NCBI RefSeq assembly: GCF_024586455.1
Contig: NC_065920.1
Span: forward strand, 48,505,824 to 48,569,823
Direction: 5' to 3'
Origin: Bactrocera neohumeralis
Taxonomy: Eukaryota > Arthropoda > Insecta > Diptera > Tephritidae
Length of the DNA: 64,000 bases
In this document: piece by piece, positions 48,101 to 55,195 of the stretch
How the letters are laid out: each line of letters begins with the position of its first letter
How positions within the stretch are numbered: position 1 is the first letter of the stretch
The notes under the pieces: model-generated
Told to the model about the DNA's origin: nothing
What the model saw: the letters and a program-made list of their open reading frames with translations, nothing else
Database searches by the model: none
Made by a program: the position numbers and the translations under genes

Positions 48101-48995
48101 GTTGTGCTGTTCGACATTTGATTTTTGATCGCTTTCGTTACACAAATCCAGCATAGACTGATCGTTATAATAATTTTCCGAATCGTTCACATTTCCGGCG
48201 GAGCACTCCTCTGTCGAAGCTATTGGCCCAACTTGTTGCTGATGATTTGAATTTGGTTCATTAACGGTAATGCCTATATCCTTTTTCATCTCGTTGTTAT
48301 AATCGATGTGGCAATCGCTTTGACTCACATCTCTGACTGCACGAGTGCTATAATTATCGCTCTGCTGCACCGCAGCGTTCGTAACGGAGTTAGAGTTGCC
48401 GAATTTTGTTGCACGCTAAAATAAAAAATGAAGTTTTCAAAACATATAGAATATTTAGTGTAACGGTAAGTCAAAAACAAACATTGATTTTTTCGTAATC
48501 ATCCAAAGCGATTGCGGCACGATTCACATACACCTCCTGGAATCCCTTATAGGCACTATTGCTATTACCACCGTAATTTTCTAGATAATTTTGTGTTTGT
48601 GGATTCGTTCGTTGGTAGTATTCCTCATATCTGCTGCCGACCAATGCAGGATTTGTGTATTCATATGGCACTGCCAGGGAAGAGCTCAATGCACGTTGCA
48701 CAAACTCATCGGCCGAAGAGGTATACACTGATGTGTCACTAAACTGAGCACTAGGTAAGTAATCGAAGAAACCGGTAGACGTGGCATTCACTCCATTCGC
48801 CGGCCAGTTGGCATTCTTATTTATCTCTTTACGTTCCGGTTGTAAAGAGCGTAGGGACTCCTCCGGCGATTTGGTTGTTGTCACTTGTTGTTGTTGCTGT
48901 TGTTGTAGTGTAGTTGGGTTGTTAGTGTTGTGCGTAAATTGTGCAGCATTTCCAGCTGTTAACGTGATGTCGGGAACTCGCATAACGGTCGTGAT
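24151..48995 (-). CDS. Schip1: Schwannomin-interacting protein 1 homologue (long isoform, 8 exons)
   Basis: Cytoplasmic coiled-coil adaptor that in animals binds the NF2/Merlin tumour suppressor. Exons on the minus strand: 48483-48995 (ATG 48983-48981), 48091-48415, 45715-46829, 44975-45253, 44499-44871, 44340-44428, 24495-25064, 24151-24429, about 1176 residues. All are GT-AG with matching phases, except that the 44872-44974 gap is doubtful (see findings) and the donor of the first exon (GTTTGT) is weak. The C-terminal two exons carry the family domain: KIPQITVTPFINQKKINYIT, an acidic SSDTESHSSDSE, EDLECDFFTKQAKLQIEARM, then a leucine-rich coiled coil (IAQLQILVNSLHTHIEELNE) ending QDSMLVDIEELTR, all typical of SCHIP1. 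The middle exon has Asn/Ser and Gln runs, as in fly proteins. The stop TAA lies within a donor-like ATGTAAGT. A 19.3-kb intron (25065-44339) holds many mobile elements. Confidence 0.88.
25284..27878 (+). mobile_element. RTE-like non-LTR retrotransposon, nearly full length but defective
   Basis: 2595 bp bounded by a perfect 13-bp target-site duplication ATTTGAGAAAAAG (25271-25283 and 27879-27891). After a 5' leader of about 250 bp, an AP endonuclease is encoded from about 25534: IWNVRTLNWEG, VQEMRWTGQG, then in another frame LGDFNARVG, and IDSDHYLVAVKIR (His of the SDH motif). A linker follows, then the reverse transcriptase resumes at AYADDIDIIG (catalytic YADD near 27053) and runs to the thumb and C-terminal VVRMDENTPALKVFDA. 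The first part of the RT is deleted at about 27000-27015, and stops and shifts break the frame at several points. The short 3' end followed by an AAG repeat tail suits the RTE clade. It lies antisense in the large Schip1 intron. Confidence 0.92.
27892..28480. other. Schip1 intron, no clear feature
   Basis: AT-rich. A patch at 28000-28090 (CAGTTCTTGGTCGGCTATAA, then GTCCGGATCC) resembles 50160-50220 and is probably a repeat end. Confidence 0.35.
28490..29085 (+). repeat. Dispersed repeat family B copy
   Basis: Runs from AACGTCGAAAACCTTATAAA through a GTCTGTCCCTCTG stretch, CCCCAAGAAGCTGCTCATTT and two diverged inner units with CCATACAAACTGAACGATCG, to GGGTATTATAGCTTCG at 29066-29081. Its order matches the inverse of 41545-42215. 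No protein is encoded. Confidence 0.65.
29744..30028 (-). other. Unrecognised open frame, possible small exon
   Basis: 94-codon minus-strand frame from near 30028. Content: MLDKIIFGIKCKING, GAAWMFPRVYRATTTTTATK, then LSRHIEPEFLCDVLDKFGRV. A possible donor GTAGGT follows near 29750. It is more protein-like than its AT-rich surroundings and sits in the Schip1 intron. It may be a nested gene's first exon or a mobile-element piece; I recognise no family. Confidence 0.3.
30679..31571 (+). mobile_element. Tc1-like element, degenerate
   Basis: Ends CAGTGAGCCACAAAAGTATT at 30679 and its diverged complement ending at 31571 are flanked by TA, the Tc1/mariner target. The terminal sequence is typical of Tc1-like elements. 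Inside, only traces of a transposase tail can be read on the plus strand (RIENLWNMRKERLIRNL at about 31230). Inactive. Confidence 0.75.
31890..32075 (-). repeat. Family B repeat end fragment
   Basis: Matches 42040-42215 in the same orientation: ATCTCAAAAGCTGAG, CAGACAGATATGTCCGGATC, GGTATAACAAACATCG and TATACCCTGTTCAGGG. Confidence 0.6.
32281..33004 (-). mobile_element. 5'-truncated RTE-like copy with target-site duplication
   Basis: 724 bp on the minus strand, ending 3' in a (AAG)n tail (TTCTTCTTC on plus from 32281). It is flanked by a perfect 11-bp duplication ATAGAAAGATT at 32270-32280 and 33005-33015. It encodes the RT thumb and C-terminal region as one uninterrupted 161-codon frame (32320-32805: SRRTKAKLYKSLIIPVLLYG, GSRGRGRPPLRWKDQVEKDL). 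That is the best-preserved copy here, so probably a fairly young insertion. In the Schip1 intron. Confidence 0.92.
33290..34065 (+). mobile_element. Mariner-like element, 5' truncated
   Basis: Plus-strand pieces of a Tc1/mariner-type transposase: LKAYKIQLLNELKTLHLLKR, then ILFSHQAYFWLNEYV (family pattern ILFSDEAHF; the first catalytic Asp has become His), followed in shifted frames by a tryptophan-rich VWCGLW-type block and a DLGDIRFQ piece. The right end, ACCTCGAAATGGATCATACT near 34065, matches the end of 36709-37370. The left end is missing. Confidence 0.72.
34066..35056. other. Schip1 intron, no recognised feature
   Basis: AT-rich. The open frames here are low in information and show no family signature. 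Confidence 0.4.
35057..35968 (-). mobile_element. Mariner element with both termini
   Basis: 912 bp, ends CAGGGTTTGTCCGGAAGGTA and its near-perfect complement, TA at both sides (35055-35056 and 35969-35970). Minus-strand frames show the N-terminal KLGKTATETFDMIKQ-type helix (near 35700), LNMCESDPQFLSNVITGDES (first catalytic Asp kept) and a C-terminal tail. The second half of the catalytic core is deleted near 35270, and stops interrupt the rest. Same family as 13924-14695 and 18632-19290. Confidence 0.88.
35969..36708. other. Schip1 intron, no recognised feature
   Basis: AT-rich sequence; nothing identifiable on either strand. Confidence 0.4.
36709..37370 (+). mobile_element. Mariner-like element, internally deleted
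   Basis: Terminal words GGTGATCCAAGTAGAGGTA (36709) and the complement of GGTGATCCATTTCGAGGTTC (ending 37370) form imperfect inverted repeats. The transposase N terminus is clear at 36810: MERFTPEQRLQIVHVL, stop, then LLDNIQPNRPRSARSEENKA and EDRGESIRAKITG. After a deletion, the last part follows (DLGGIWFQQEGVTSYQS, holding a degraded catalytic region). Same family as 33290-34065. Confidence 0.82.
37500..37800. other. Intron stretch with short unrecognised frames
   Basis: A plus-strand frame at 37579-37788 (DIERLYRMSESCWNATKKSN) has some protein-like character but no recognised family. Confidence 0.25.
37800..38217 (+). repeat. Family B repeat, left part (split by a mariner)
   Basis: CCCCAAGAAGCGGCTTATTT and ACTATAGCATATAGCTGACA match the family. 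The copy breaks at TA 38216-38217, where the mariner begins, and seems to resume at 40084 with CAGCTGCCATACAAACTGAC. Confidence 0.6.
38218..40083 (-). mobile_element. Mariner element interrupted by a mini-me-like repeat
   Basis: Termini GAGCAAAAAATAGTAGGACT (38219) and the complement of GGGCAAAAAATAGTAAGACT (ending about 40083). The minus strand of the left part has MLNVFFDYRVVMHSEFLPTG and ISPDLAPCDFWLFSKLNRHF, the middle and third catalytic blocks. The insert 38771-39766 splits it. About 205 bp of mariner sequence next to the insert occurs on both sides (38528-38770 and 39768-39974), the right copy lacking about 40 bp. Confidence 0.8.
38771..39766 (+). mobile_element. Mini-me-like interspersed repeat, copy 2
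   Basis: Same boundaries and order as 366-1430: TATACTCTCGCAACAAAGTT start, GTCY stretch at 38922-38973, end CCCTTCCTTACTTGTT at 39751-39766. It lacks about 80 bp of the first copy near 39260. Sequence agreement by eye is high, so both stem from a fairly recent source. Confidence 0.78.
40084..40260 (+). repeat. Family B repeat, right part
   Basis: Continues the family order after the mariner: CAGCTGCCATACAAACTGAC, TTCACAAAATTTGGCATG, GTGCTTGTATAGAAAC. Confidence 0.55.
40476..40664 (-). CDS. Schip1: Probable alternative first coding exon of Schip1
   Basis: ATG 40664-40662 begins a 63-codon open stretch (MDFDGDNDFSSLPVPQKRRH, DSRFVFDLYTLCYDENESVD, NNTAADNWSEK) that ends at a donor GAGAAG|GTAATG, phase 0. 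The next downstream exon found on this strand is the phase-0 Schip1 exon starting at 25064, so joining them keeps the frame and would make a short isoform with the conserved C-terminal domain. It lies in the 19-kb Schip1 intron, next to a patch of higher GC (40930-41250) fit to be a promoter. Vertebrate SCHIP1 also uses several promoters (known). It could instead be the first exon of a separate nested gene. Confidence 0.6.
40930..41260 (-). promoter_or_regulatory. Possible internal Schip1 promoter / 5' UTR region
   Basis: A locally GC-richer stretch with several CpG-containing words (CGCGCGGTTAAAGCGTCCGA) about 270-600 bp upstream of the ATG at 40664. No firm TATA or initiator was assigned. 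Confidence 0.3.
41545..42215 (-). repeat. Family B repeat with 154-bp internal tandem units
   Basis: Best copy of family B, inverted. It starts with the palindrome-like CTTCGGCTGCACCGAAG at 41558-41574. Then come about 2.5 units with a period of 154 bp (for example AGAACTTGATTCCGATCGTT at 41671 and 41825; GAGATTACATTGTT at about 41743 and 41897). A GACA/GACGGACA stretch at 42069-42098 is the complement of GTCY repeats, and the copy ends TATACCCTGTTCAGGGTATA. No open frame. Confidence 0.75.
42400..42770 (-). repeat. Older family B copy
   Basis: Same orientation and order as 41545-42215 but much diverged: TTGATTTTGATCATTCAGTT, AGACGGACGGAAGGACAGAC, TATAGGGTTTCCGACG. Confidence 0.55.
43300..43760 (+). 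mobile_element. RTE-like retrotransposon fragment
   Basis: Shows an earlier RT region that the main copy lacks: FRPRKSTTDQIFTIRQILEK near 43420 (fingers/palm). It then jumps to the thumb region (VDNFVYLGTSINNN, LEIQR near 43640-43700). It is rearranged and frame-broken. Confidence 0.65.
43975..44295 (-). mobile_element. Fragment of a second LINE family
   Basis: Shares GTCTTGCAAAGGCTAGGCAA, GATATTTCC and GATGATGAAGC blocks with 47110-47520. Its position near the end of a retroelement is inferred from the second copy. Confidence 0.4.
45254..45714. other. Schip1 intron, no feature seen
   Basis: AT-rich intron between the 45253 and 45715 exon borders; no mobile element was recognised. Confidence 0.5.
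47110..47520 (-). mobile_element. LINE 3' fragment (zinc-knuckle-like end)
   Basis: The minus strand gives a piece like SKHFLLHCPAFARLRL, resembling the Cys/His motif that follows RNase H in I/LOA/R1-type elements. It starts next to GTTAGGTTAGGTTA repeats on the plus strand. It lies in a Schip1 intron and is degenerate. Confidence 0.45.
47521..48090. other. Schip1 intron, no clear feature
   Basis: Mixed sequence; possibly more of the LINE fragment up to 47720, otherwise nothing recognised. Confidence 0.35.
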
Positions 48996-49149
48996 CTGTA
49001 AACAAAAATTATAATTTTGTTGTGAAAATTTAATCAGAAAAGAATTTGTAATTATTAGTAAGAAGGTTATAATGATTTTAAGTCGTTTGCTAAATTATTT
49101 AATAGTATTTATTTATTAAGGATTAAGGATTCTACGAAAACAACATAGC

Positions 49150-50140
49150 AGAAGCTTCTTTTTGCTCCTTAACTGAAAGCATGCGTGCCTCACTTTGTAG
49201 GTGTTCGATGGGAGACATTAAGAGGCATCCTGTTTTAGTCCGGAGTGCTGGAGTTCTAGCATGTCTGAAGCTTCATCGTCTGCGTTTCACTGCATCCAGG
49301 CGACCATATTGGTGCTGCGTAGTTAGAGGCCGGCCGGTCGATTGTATGTTGCCAACAACGTTGCTTTGTCTTTTCCCCATGAGTTACCGGCTAGTGACTT
49401 AATGATTTTTTACAGCTCCATATTTTGGAAATAACGGCGATCATGTTAGGTTCCGTGCAACAAAGAAGAGAGAATGGTCGAAGCGATAGCCATTTACTTT
49501 TGAGCACATGTCTTCAATTCCACTGCCCAACGTCATTATCGTGCAATCATCAGCGTACGAGGTGATAAAAATTCCCTCTGATGGTCGAGGGAGTTTCGAA
49601 ATGTAGAAAAAGAACGGGTAGCAGGGGTCTCAAGTGTCTTCAATACTGAGGAAAGGAGATTTATTGGGCGATTAGACTTCCTTTGTTTACGGGTTTCCCA
49701 TATTTCAGTAGTGGGCCCGCTTTTCCGATTTTCCACATATCGGGTATTTGAAGATTGGTCAGCGACAGATTGAGGATCTTGGTGTGGTAGCTTACACCCA
49801 TCAAGCCTAGGTGCTTTGGCATTAGTCTGTTTATTACATCAGGGGATTTAGAGGATTTTGCTTTGTTGATGACAACCTTCTAAACGGTGAAAGTAAATGG
49901 TGCGCAGTCGGCTCAAAAAGCTCACACACTTCTTCGGGTCAGAAGAGGTATGCCCATTGAATTGAATTTCAACTCGGTCATCATGTCTTCGGTTTAGACA
50001 AAGCCTTGAACATTGACTACCATTTTGTCCGTTTATGTTGGTTTACACTTATCTAATTCCCGCTTGTGTGGTAAGGTTCAGGTAAGTTGTCATCGAGATC
50101 ATGTAACGGTTGGCATAAAATCGCGCACTTAGTTGTTGTT
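49150..50140 (-). mobile_element. Jockey/LOA-like LINE reverse transcriptase fragment
   Basis: On the minus strand, broken frames give NRLMPKHLGLMGVSYHTKIL (fingers), LQIPDMWKIGKAGPLLKYGK (W..., P.LK.GK motif), FRNSLDHQREFLSPRT and TSYADDCTIMTLGSGIEDMC with the catalytic YADD near 49556. It is less AT-rich than the surrounding intron. A deletion joins the palm blocks. This is a different lineage from the RTE-like copies. It lies upstream of the first Schip1 coding exon seen. Confidence 0.75.
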
Positions 50141-50339
50141 GTGGCGGCAGAATTCTGCCAAGTTCAGAGTTCTTGGCCAGATGAAAAATCCGGGTCCGTT
50201 CCGGTTACGTAGACCGGACTGTGGTGGGAACGAAACGCGCTTTTAGTAGTTTTTAATAGTACCGTTATATGGGGAATCGGTGGTTTCAACCATTTTCACA
50301 TTGTCGCTAGAAGTTTTTATAATATTTGATTTAGGTGAA

Positions 50340-50740
50340 TTTAGTTATTGTAGCTTTTGTGGTTTATGAGATGTGTACAATAAACCTAATAGAGGGCGGA
50401 ACCACGCCAATTTTTTCAAAATTTTTACCACACATGGGCTCTTTGCTACTGCGACCCCCTGTATGAAATAAAATTTCTATATCATAATGTAGTGCTTAGT
50501 TATAGCACTTTATAAGTTTTCGTTTAAAGGCGTTTTGTGGGCGTGGCAGTGCTCCGATTACGCCCATCTACGAACCCGATCTCTATTTTTTAAAAGGAAT
50601 ATATATACATACATAACTAAATTTTTACTCAAATTACAGCTTGTACGGGCGGACAGTCACTCGGTTTTCAACTCGTCTCGTCATCCTGATGAACAAAACT
50701 ATTATACTCTGTAGCGACATGTTGTAAGAGTATAAAAATA
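50340..50740 (-). repeat. Inverted, degenerate mini-me-like copy
   Basis: Complement of the first half of the 366-1430 element: ACTCAAATTACAGCTTGTAC, GTCTCGTCATCCTGATGAAC, AACAAAACTATTATACTCTG, with the start hairpin at about 50700-50735. The GTCY stretch is reduced. Confidence 0.65.
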
Positions 50741-52200
50741 ATTTCTCAGTTCTTATTCCAAGAAGATTGGAATTAAAAATTAAACTCAACCAATTCAATT
50801 TATATCCTAAATTAAAAAATTAAATTTCAATTTGTGACTCCAAAAATCTTGGATTAAAAATTAGAGTTATATACAAGGAATTTAATTTATAAACCAAACT
50901 TCTTATTGTTACTTTATTCATTTAAAATTGCTATATTTAAGCAACTTTTAAACTAGTTTATATACTTGCACACTTACAATCATATAACTGAAAACCTATC
51001 TCCAATTCAATTACTCGCCTAAAATTTACATTTGAGTCATAATAGTATGACAAAGTAAGATAAATTTTTATATGGATGAATACGTGCCTATATGTAAATA
51101 ATATGTATGTTTGTACAGCAAATGTTTGTCTAGTATTTTTTACTGAAGAACCCGCAAAAAACGCCTTATACTTGTATATACTCGTATGTATATAATAAAC
51201 AACCACTTTAAAAAATGAATAACTTCTTTGAAACTGTTTCTTAGTACTTAGGTCGGCTGAAAGTAATTTGAGACCTCAAGTAATTCGCTTAAACGCTTAA
51301 ACATACAAGTATGTACTCATACATATTTAATTGCAACAAGGTCCATGTATGCAAATCGATTTTACAAACGAAAGCCTACTACTGATCAACAGCACTCAAC
51401 GTTAAAAACCAAAGAAATTTTTGTTTAAAACTTGCTTATAACATTATATATTTAAGGCTTATAATACATATGCACATACATATATTACGCTTAAAATGAT
51501 TTCAACGTACTTAAAAAAAGTTATTGCTCTTGCAAATATAATAATAATTAACTTTAAGTAAATTCATATTTACATGATTAAATTCAAGGTATACAATGTT
51601 TTGTAACTTACTTTCAGTTATTTACAAAAATAATATAATTAGGAAACACTTCGAATAATTTTACAATATTTTTCTCAAAAAATCAATAAACAGCACTTAG
51701 CAGGATAATAGTTTTGATTCACTATCCTCGCTGTATGTAAGTGTGGCAATCTTTTCAGCAACACATACCGTTTTTTGTGTAACAACGAGCGTTTTTATTT
51801 ACTGCTGTGCCGCACACAAATTGTTTTATGCAAACTTAATGTCCATATTATTTGAATATCACATGCTGCACGTTGAAATTTGCAAACGAATTTATATTTT
51901 TTTACAACTCACACCCTTTATGAATAATTGATTTTTACTTTCGTTTTCCATCGGCGCACTAAATGACAGCCAGACCGACTACCGCCCCGGACTATGGTGT
52001 TTAACTATTTGCAGAGATATGCGCTGAGTGACACATTCGGTCTGAAGTCGCTGGTTGGGATTTAAACCCTCAATTTCTCTATGCGCATGTGCATCACAGT
52101 GACATTTGTGACAAGTCGAAAATCCTTGTATAATTGTCGGGTTTGTTTAAAAATTTTACAAAATGTTCAAATAAAAATTAACAAATTATTTATGTACAGC
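50741..52200. other. AT-rich region 5' of Schip1
   Basis: At 50760-50900 the word GGATTAAAAATT/AATTAAA recurs; similar words occur at 53340-53450 and 58720-59640. The Schip1 promoter and 5' UTR exon may lie between 51900 and 52100, where the base composition is more balanced, but no signal is decisive. Confidence 0.35.
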
Positions 52201-52201
52201 G

Positions 52202-52207
52202 TTTATT
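52202..52207 (-). terminator. Poly(A) signal of the RPS19BP1-like gene
   Basis: AATAAA on the minus strand (TTTATT on plus), 61 nt past the stop codon. Confidence 0.6.
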
Positions 52208-52267
52208 AATCATAATTTTGATTATATACTAAATATAAATATTTTAATTCAATGAATTGTCACAATA

Positions 52268-52868
52268 TTAGCTCGTTGGAAAATATTCTCTTTCGAAAGC
52301 CAAAAAGTCTTCCTCTGTGAAGATTGATTTTAGCACTTTAGGTTTCTTTGCTGTCTTTATTGTTTTGCCTTTGTTGTTTCGCTTGATAATCTGCAATTTT
52401 ATTGATGAAAAACCAATTATACTAATTAATCATGACTTCTCACCTTATTAGCATCGTTGGGAGTAATTGTATTTTGCGAAAGCGCTAGTAAGCGTTTCAG
52501 ATTTGTATTTGTTTTATTTTTGTCGGGCTGCAACTCCTTGCGCACATCTTCTATATTCTTTTTTTCCTTCGTTATAGACCTTAAAGTTTGATGTTGCTGA
52601 TTGTTTGTCTGTTTCCTATTGGATTTGTTCAAGTGAACATTCCTTGGAACAGTTTTTGCTGTTTTCTGATTAGCTGCAAAATATTTTAAAGTTTATTGAA
52701 GTTAGTTTTGAATCAAAACTTTTGATTAGCAAGTCAAACTCGTGGTTCATTTCGGCAATATTAGTTCAGTAAATACAACACGCGTTTGTCATCATACACA
52801 CCTTTTTCATTATTAGATGCTGTTTCATCTAGTATATCCAAACTTTGTTTTAATAGTTTAAGCGACAT
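52268..52868 (-). CDS. RPS19BP1 / AROS homologue (ribosomal protein S19-binding protein 1)
   Basis: Small basic, probably nucleolar protein. In mammals the family member binds ribosomal protein S19 and SIRT1, acting in small-subunit biogenesis. Three exons: 52802-52868 (ATG 52868-52866), 52444-52673 and 52268-52390; GT-AG borders with phases 1 and 0; 139 residues, close to the human protein's roughly 136. The C-terminal signature FTEEDFLAFEREYF is the mark of the family (human FTEEDFxxFxxEYF), preceded by a Lys-rich stretch (KRNNKGKTIKTAKKPKVLKS). The N terminus MSLKLLKQSLDILDE also fits. The middle exon, NLKRLLALSQNTI, matches the conserved leucine helix region. The gene is divergent from daughterless, about 1.1 kb from its probable first exon. 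The match rests mainly on the C terminus. Confidence 0.85.
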
Positions 52869-53920
52869 TTCTTAAGACAATTTTATTTTGATATTTTTTG
52901 TTTTTCTGCTTGAAGCAAATTTGATTTGTTTATATTTATTTTAATTCACCATCTGTCTCAACAGGGTTGCACCAAACACGTGTGATTTTTTCAACAATTT
53001 AATAATCCACCACAAACAGGGATGATTGTCAAAATATATATATTATTAAGGTATATTAATTTAAATATTATATATTAATTAATAAGTAATATAAACAGTA
53101 CAAGAAAAAAGTCAATAGCGTAATTTTTTTTTAAATTTCGATTATTTTCATTTAATTCAATTATATGCTCATATTTATGTTTACTGCCCACAGTGCATAT
53201 CATAAATATTCTAAGGTGTAAATTGATTCTACTAATTTTTTTATTAAAATCTTCTTACATTTTTGGTTATCGGTTTAGTTAATATTACTTGATCAAAATT
53301 TTAATAATATGCTTTGTCACAGTTGATTTGAAACAGGGTTGTGAGTTTTAAAATTTAAGAATTCGGGCTTAAAACTAAAACTTTATTTTTTTAAACTAAT
53401 AATAAAAATAAAATTTATTTGGCTGTATTCCGAAAATTAAAATTAAAAATGGCTCTATATATAAATCGTATGTAAATGTGTAAGTTTACCGTTCAATGCT
53501 CTATAGAGATGAGAAGATGATGGCTCAGATGTACACAATAATTGCTAGTTCTTAGCTTGTGATTAAAGTTATTTTTTAATCAATAATTGATATAAAATTT
53601 TTTATTTCCAATTAGGTATTTCAAATATATTTTTTTCATATTGATAATTTGGGGTTCCAAAAAAATTATTTATAATCTTAATTGAATGATTTTTTATGAA
53701 TTATTTGCAAACCTTCAAATTTTCTTATCAACATACATTAGAGAGCTAAAAAATAAGGCACACATTTAATTTAATATTTACTTTCGATAAAAAATATTAG
53801 TGGACTTCAAAATTAGTTTTTAGTTTTAATTATTGTTATATTCATTCTAACGAATCAACGCACACAAATATTTAGTTTTATTAGGCAACCCTCTTGAAGG
53901 TAAAAATGAATCAAGCCTAT
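52869..53920. other. Divergent intergenic region (RPS19BP1-like / daughterless)
   Basis: Strongly AT-rich, with low-complexity TTTTAAAATTTAA words at 53340-53450. Shared upstream region of two divergently transcribed genes. Near the right end a cluster of CGAA-type words begins (53928-54000). Confidence 0.5.
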
Positions 53921-53929
53921 ACCCACCGA

Positions 53930-54647
53930 ACGAAAGAAAACTCGAAAGTAAACGAAATACTTAACGAAATGAACTCGAGCAAACTGAACGAAGTGAACAA
54001 ATACGCCGCCATTTTCTCTTGTGCATTTCTATGTCAATAGTTTACTAATATCAAAATTTTTGGTGGGGTTTTGTTGGGGCAAATTGCACAATTTTCCCAT
54101 AGAATTATACAATTTTTAATTAGAATCGTGTAAAAAGTGTAGTGTGATATCAGAAAAATGTTCGTACGCCTTTTGGATTATGTAATGACGCATCGAAGAG
54201 GGCAATAAAGCCATTGAATAAGAATCGTGCGTGCGTGCGAGCGAGCCGAGCTGTGGCCAACGGCAACAGCAGCATCAACATTCGTCCAAAACGCAACCTG
54301 AAGCTGCAACAGCTCATTATTATATTTCATAAAGTGATTATTTGAAAAATTATAGTGACGATTTAATATTGAGGTCCCTACCTCACATTGCGCAGCCTAT
54401 GCTGCCTAATTAAAAAGTATCGAGAACCCCTGTAAGTCCCCATGCTAGAACATACCCCTTACACCGTGTAAAAGTTGTTTGTGTTTCTGTGTGCACGTTC
54501 AAAGACCGAGGAAGTTTCCTCGAACTTTACTCTTGCGAACTAAGCTCGTTCATACCTGTTCAACGATAATATATAGGGGTGAAGAAGAGACAAGAAATCA
54601 ACTACTACGAAGACAATAGGAAAGAAAACCAACAAAGGAGTTGAAAC
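53930..54647 (+). other. da: daughterless 5' untranslated exon (start uncertain)
   Basis: A less AT-rich stretch ending at a strong donor (GAAAC|GTGAGT at 54648) that pairs with the acceptor TATTTTTGCAG ending at 55130. It contains short upstream ORFs, for example ATG 54158 with 16 codons to TAA 54206-54208. The left limit is a guess; no TATA box was assigned. Confidence 0.5.
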
Positions 54648-55130
54648 GTGAGTAGATGTGATTTTTGGTGTGAAATATTTAAGGTGGCTTCCCTAGTAGT
54701 TCAATAACAACTCGTAAATTTTTAATGAGTTATAAAATGCATTTAAAGGAGGTGAAACCTACGGAGGTTTTATAGGCCACGTATCCTTTTATGTGTGCTA
54801 ATTGTGTTTTAAATATGAATAATGTTAAAAGAACTTGAAATTTGTGAACATTTTATATTTAGAGTAAAATAAACGTACGCTAATATTCAACGTTATTCAT
54901 ATTAAAAAATGTATTAAATTATCTATTGAGATAATACATTTGATAGAAAAATTTGAACATTCAATTGTATGAATTAGCTTTGTTAAAATATTATTTTGAC
55001 TTCTTAATGTAGAAAATTAATTTGGTTAAAAATTTAATAATTTTAAAATATTTGGACTGAATACAGAAGGGAACATGCCTTACCGCAATATAAAAGTTTA
55101 TTGTTATATTAATGATATATATTTTTGCAG
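54648..55130 (+). other. da: daughterless intron 1
   Basis: 483 bp, GTGAGT to TTTTTGCAG, AT-rich, in the 5' untranslated region. Confidence 0.6.
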
Positions 55131-55195
55131 GTAATCGTTTCTCTAAGCTACTTATTACTAAGAAATACATATACAGCGCTCACTTTAAACACACA

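Noticed and set aside
51743..51931. 62-codon plus-strand frame upstream of Schip1
   Set aside because: AT-rich and featureless; no splice or start evidence.
55112..55195. Extra 28 N-terminal codons before the daughterless ATG
   Set aside because: The first codons fall in the intron before the acceptor at 55130, and the conserved protein begins at 55196.
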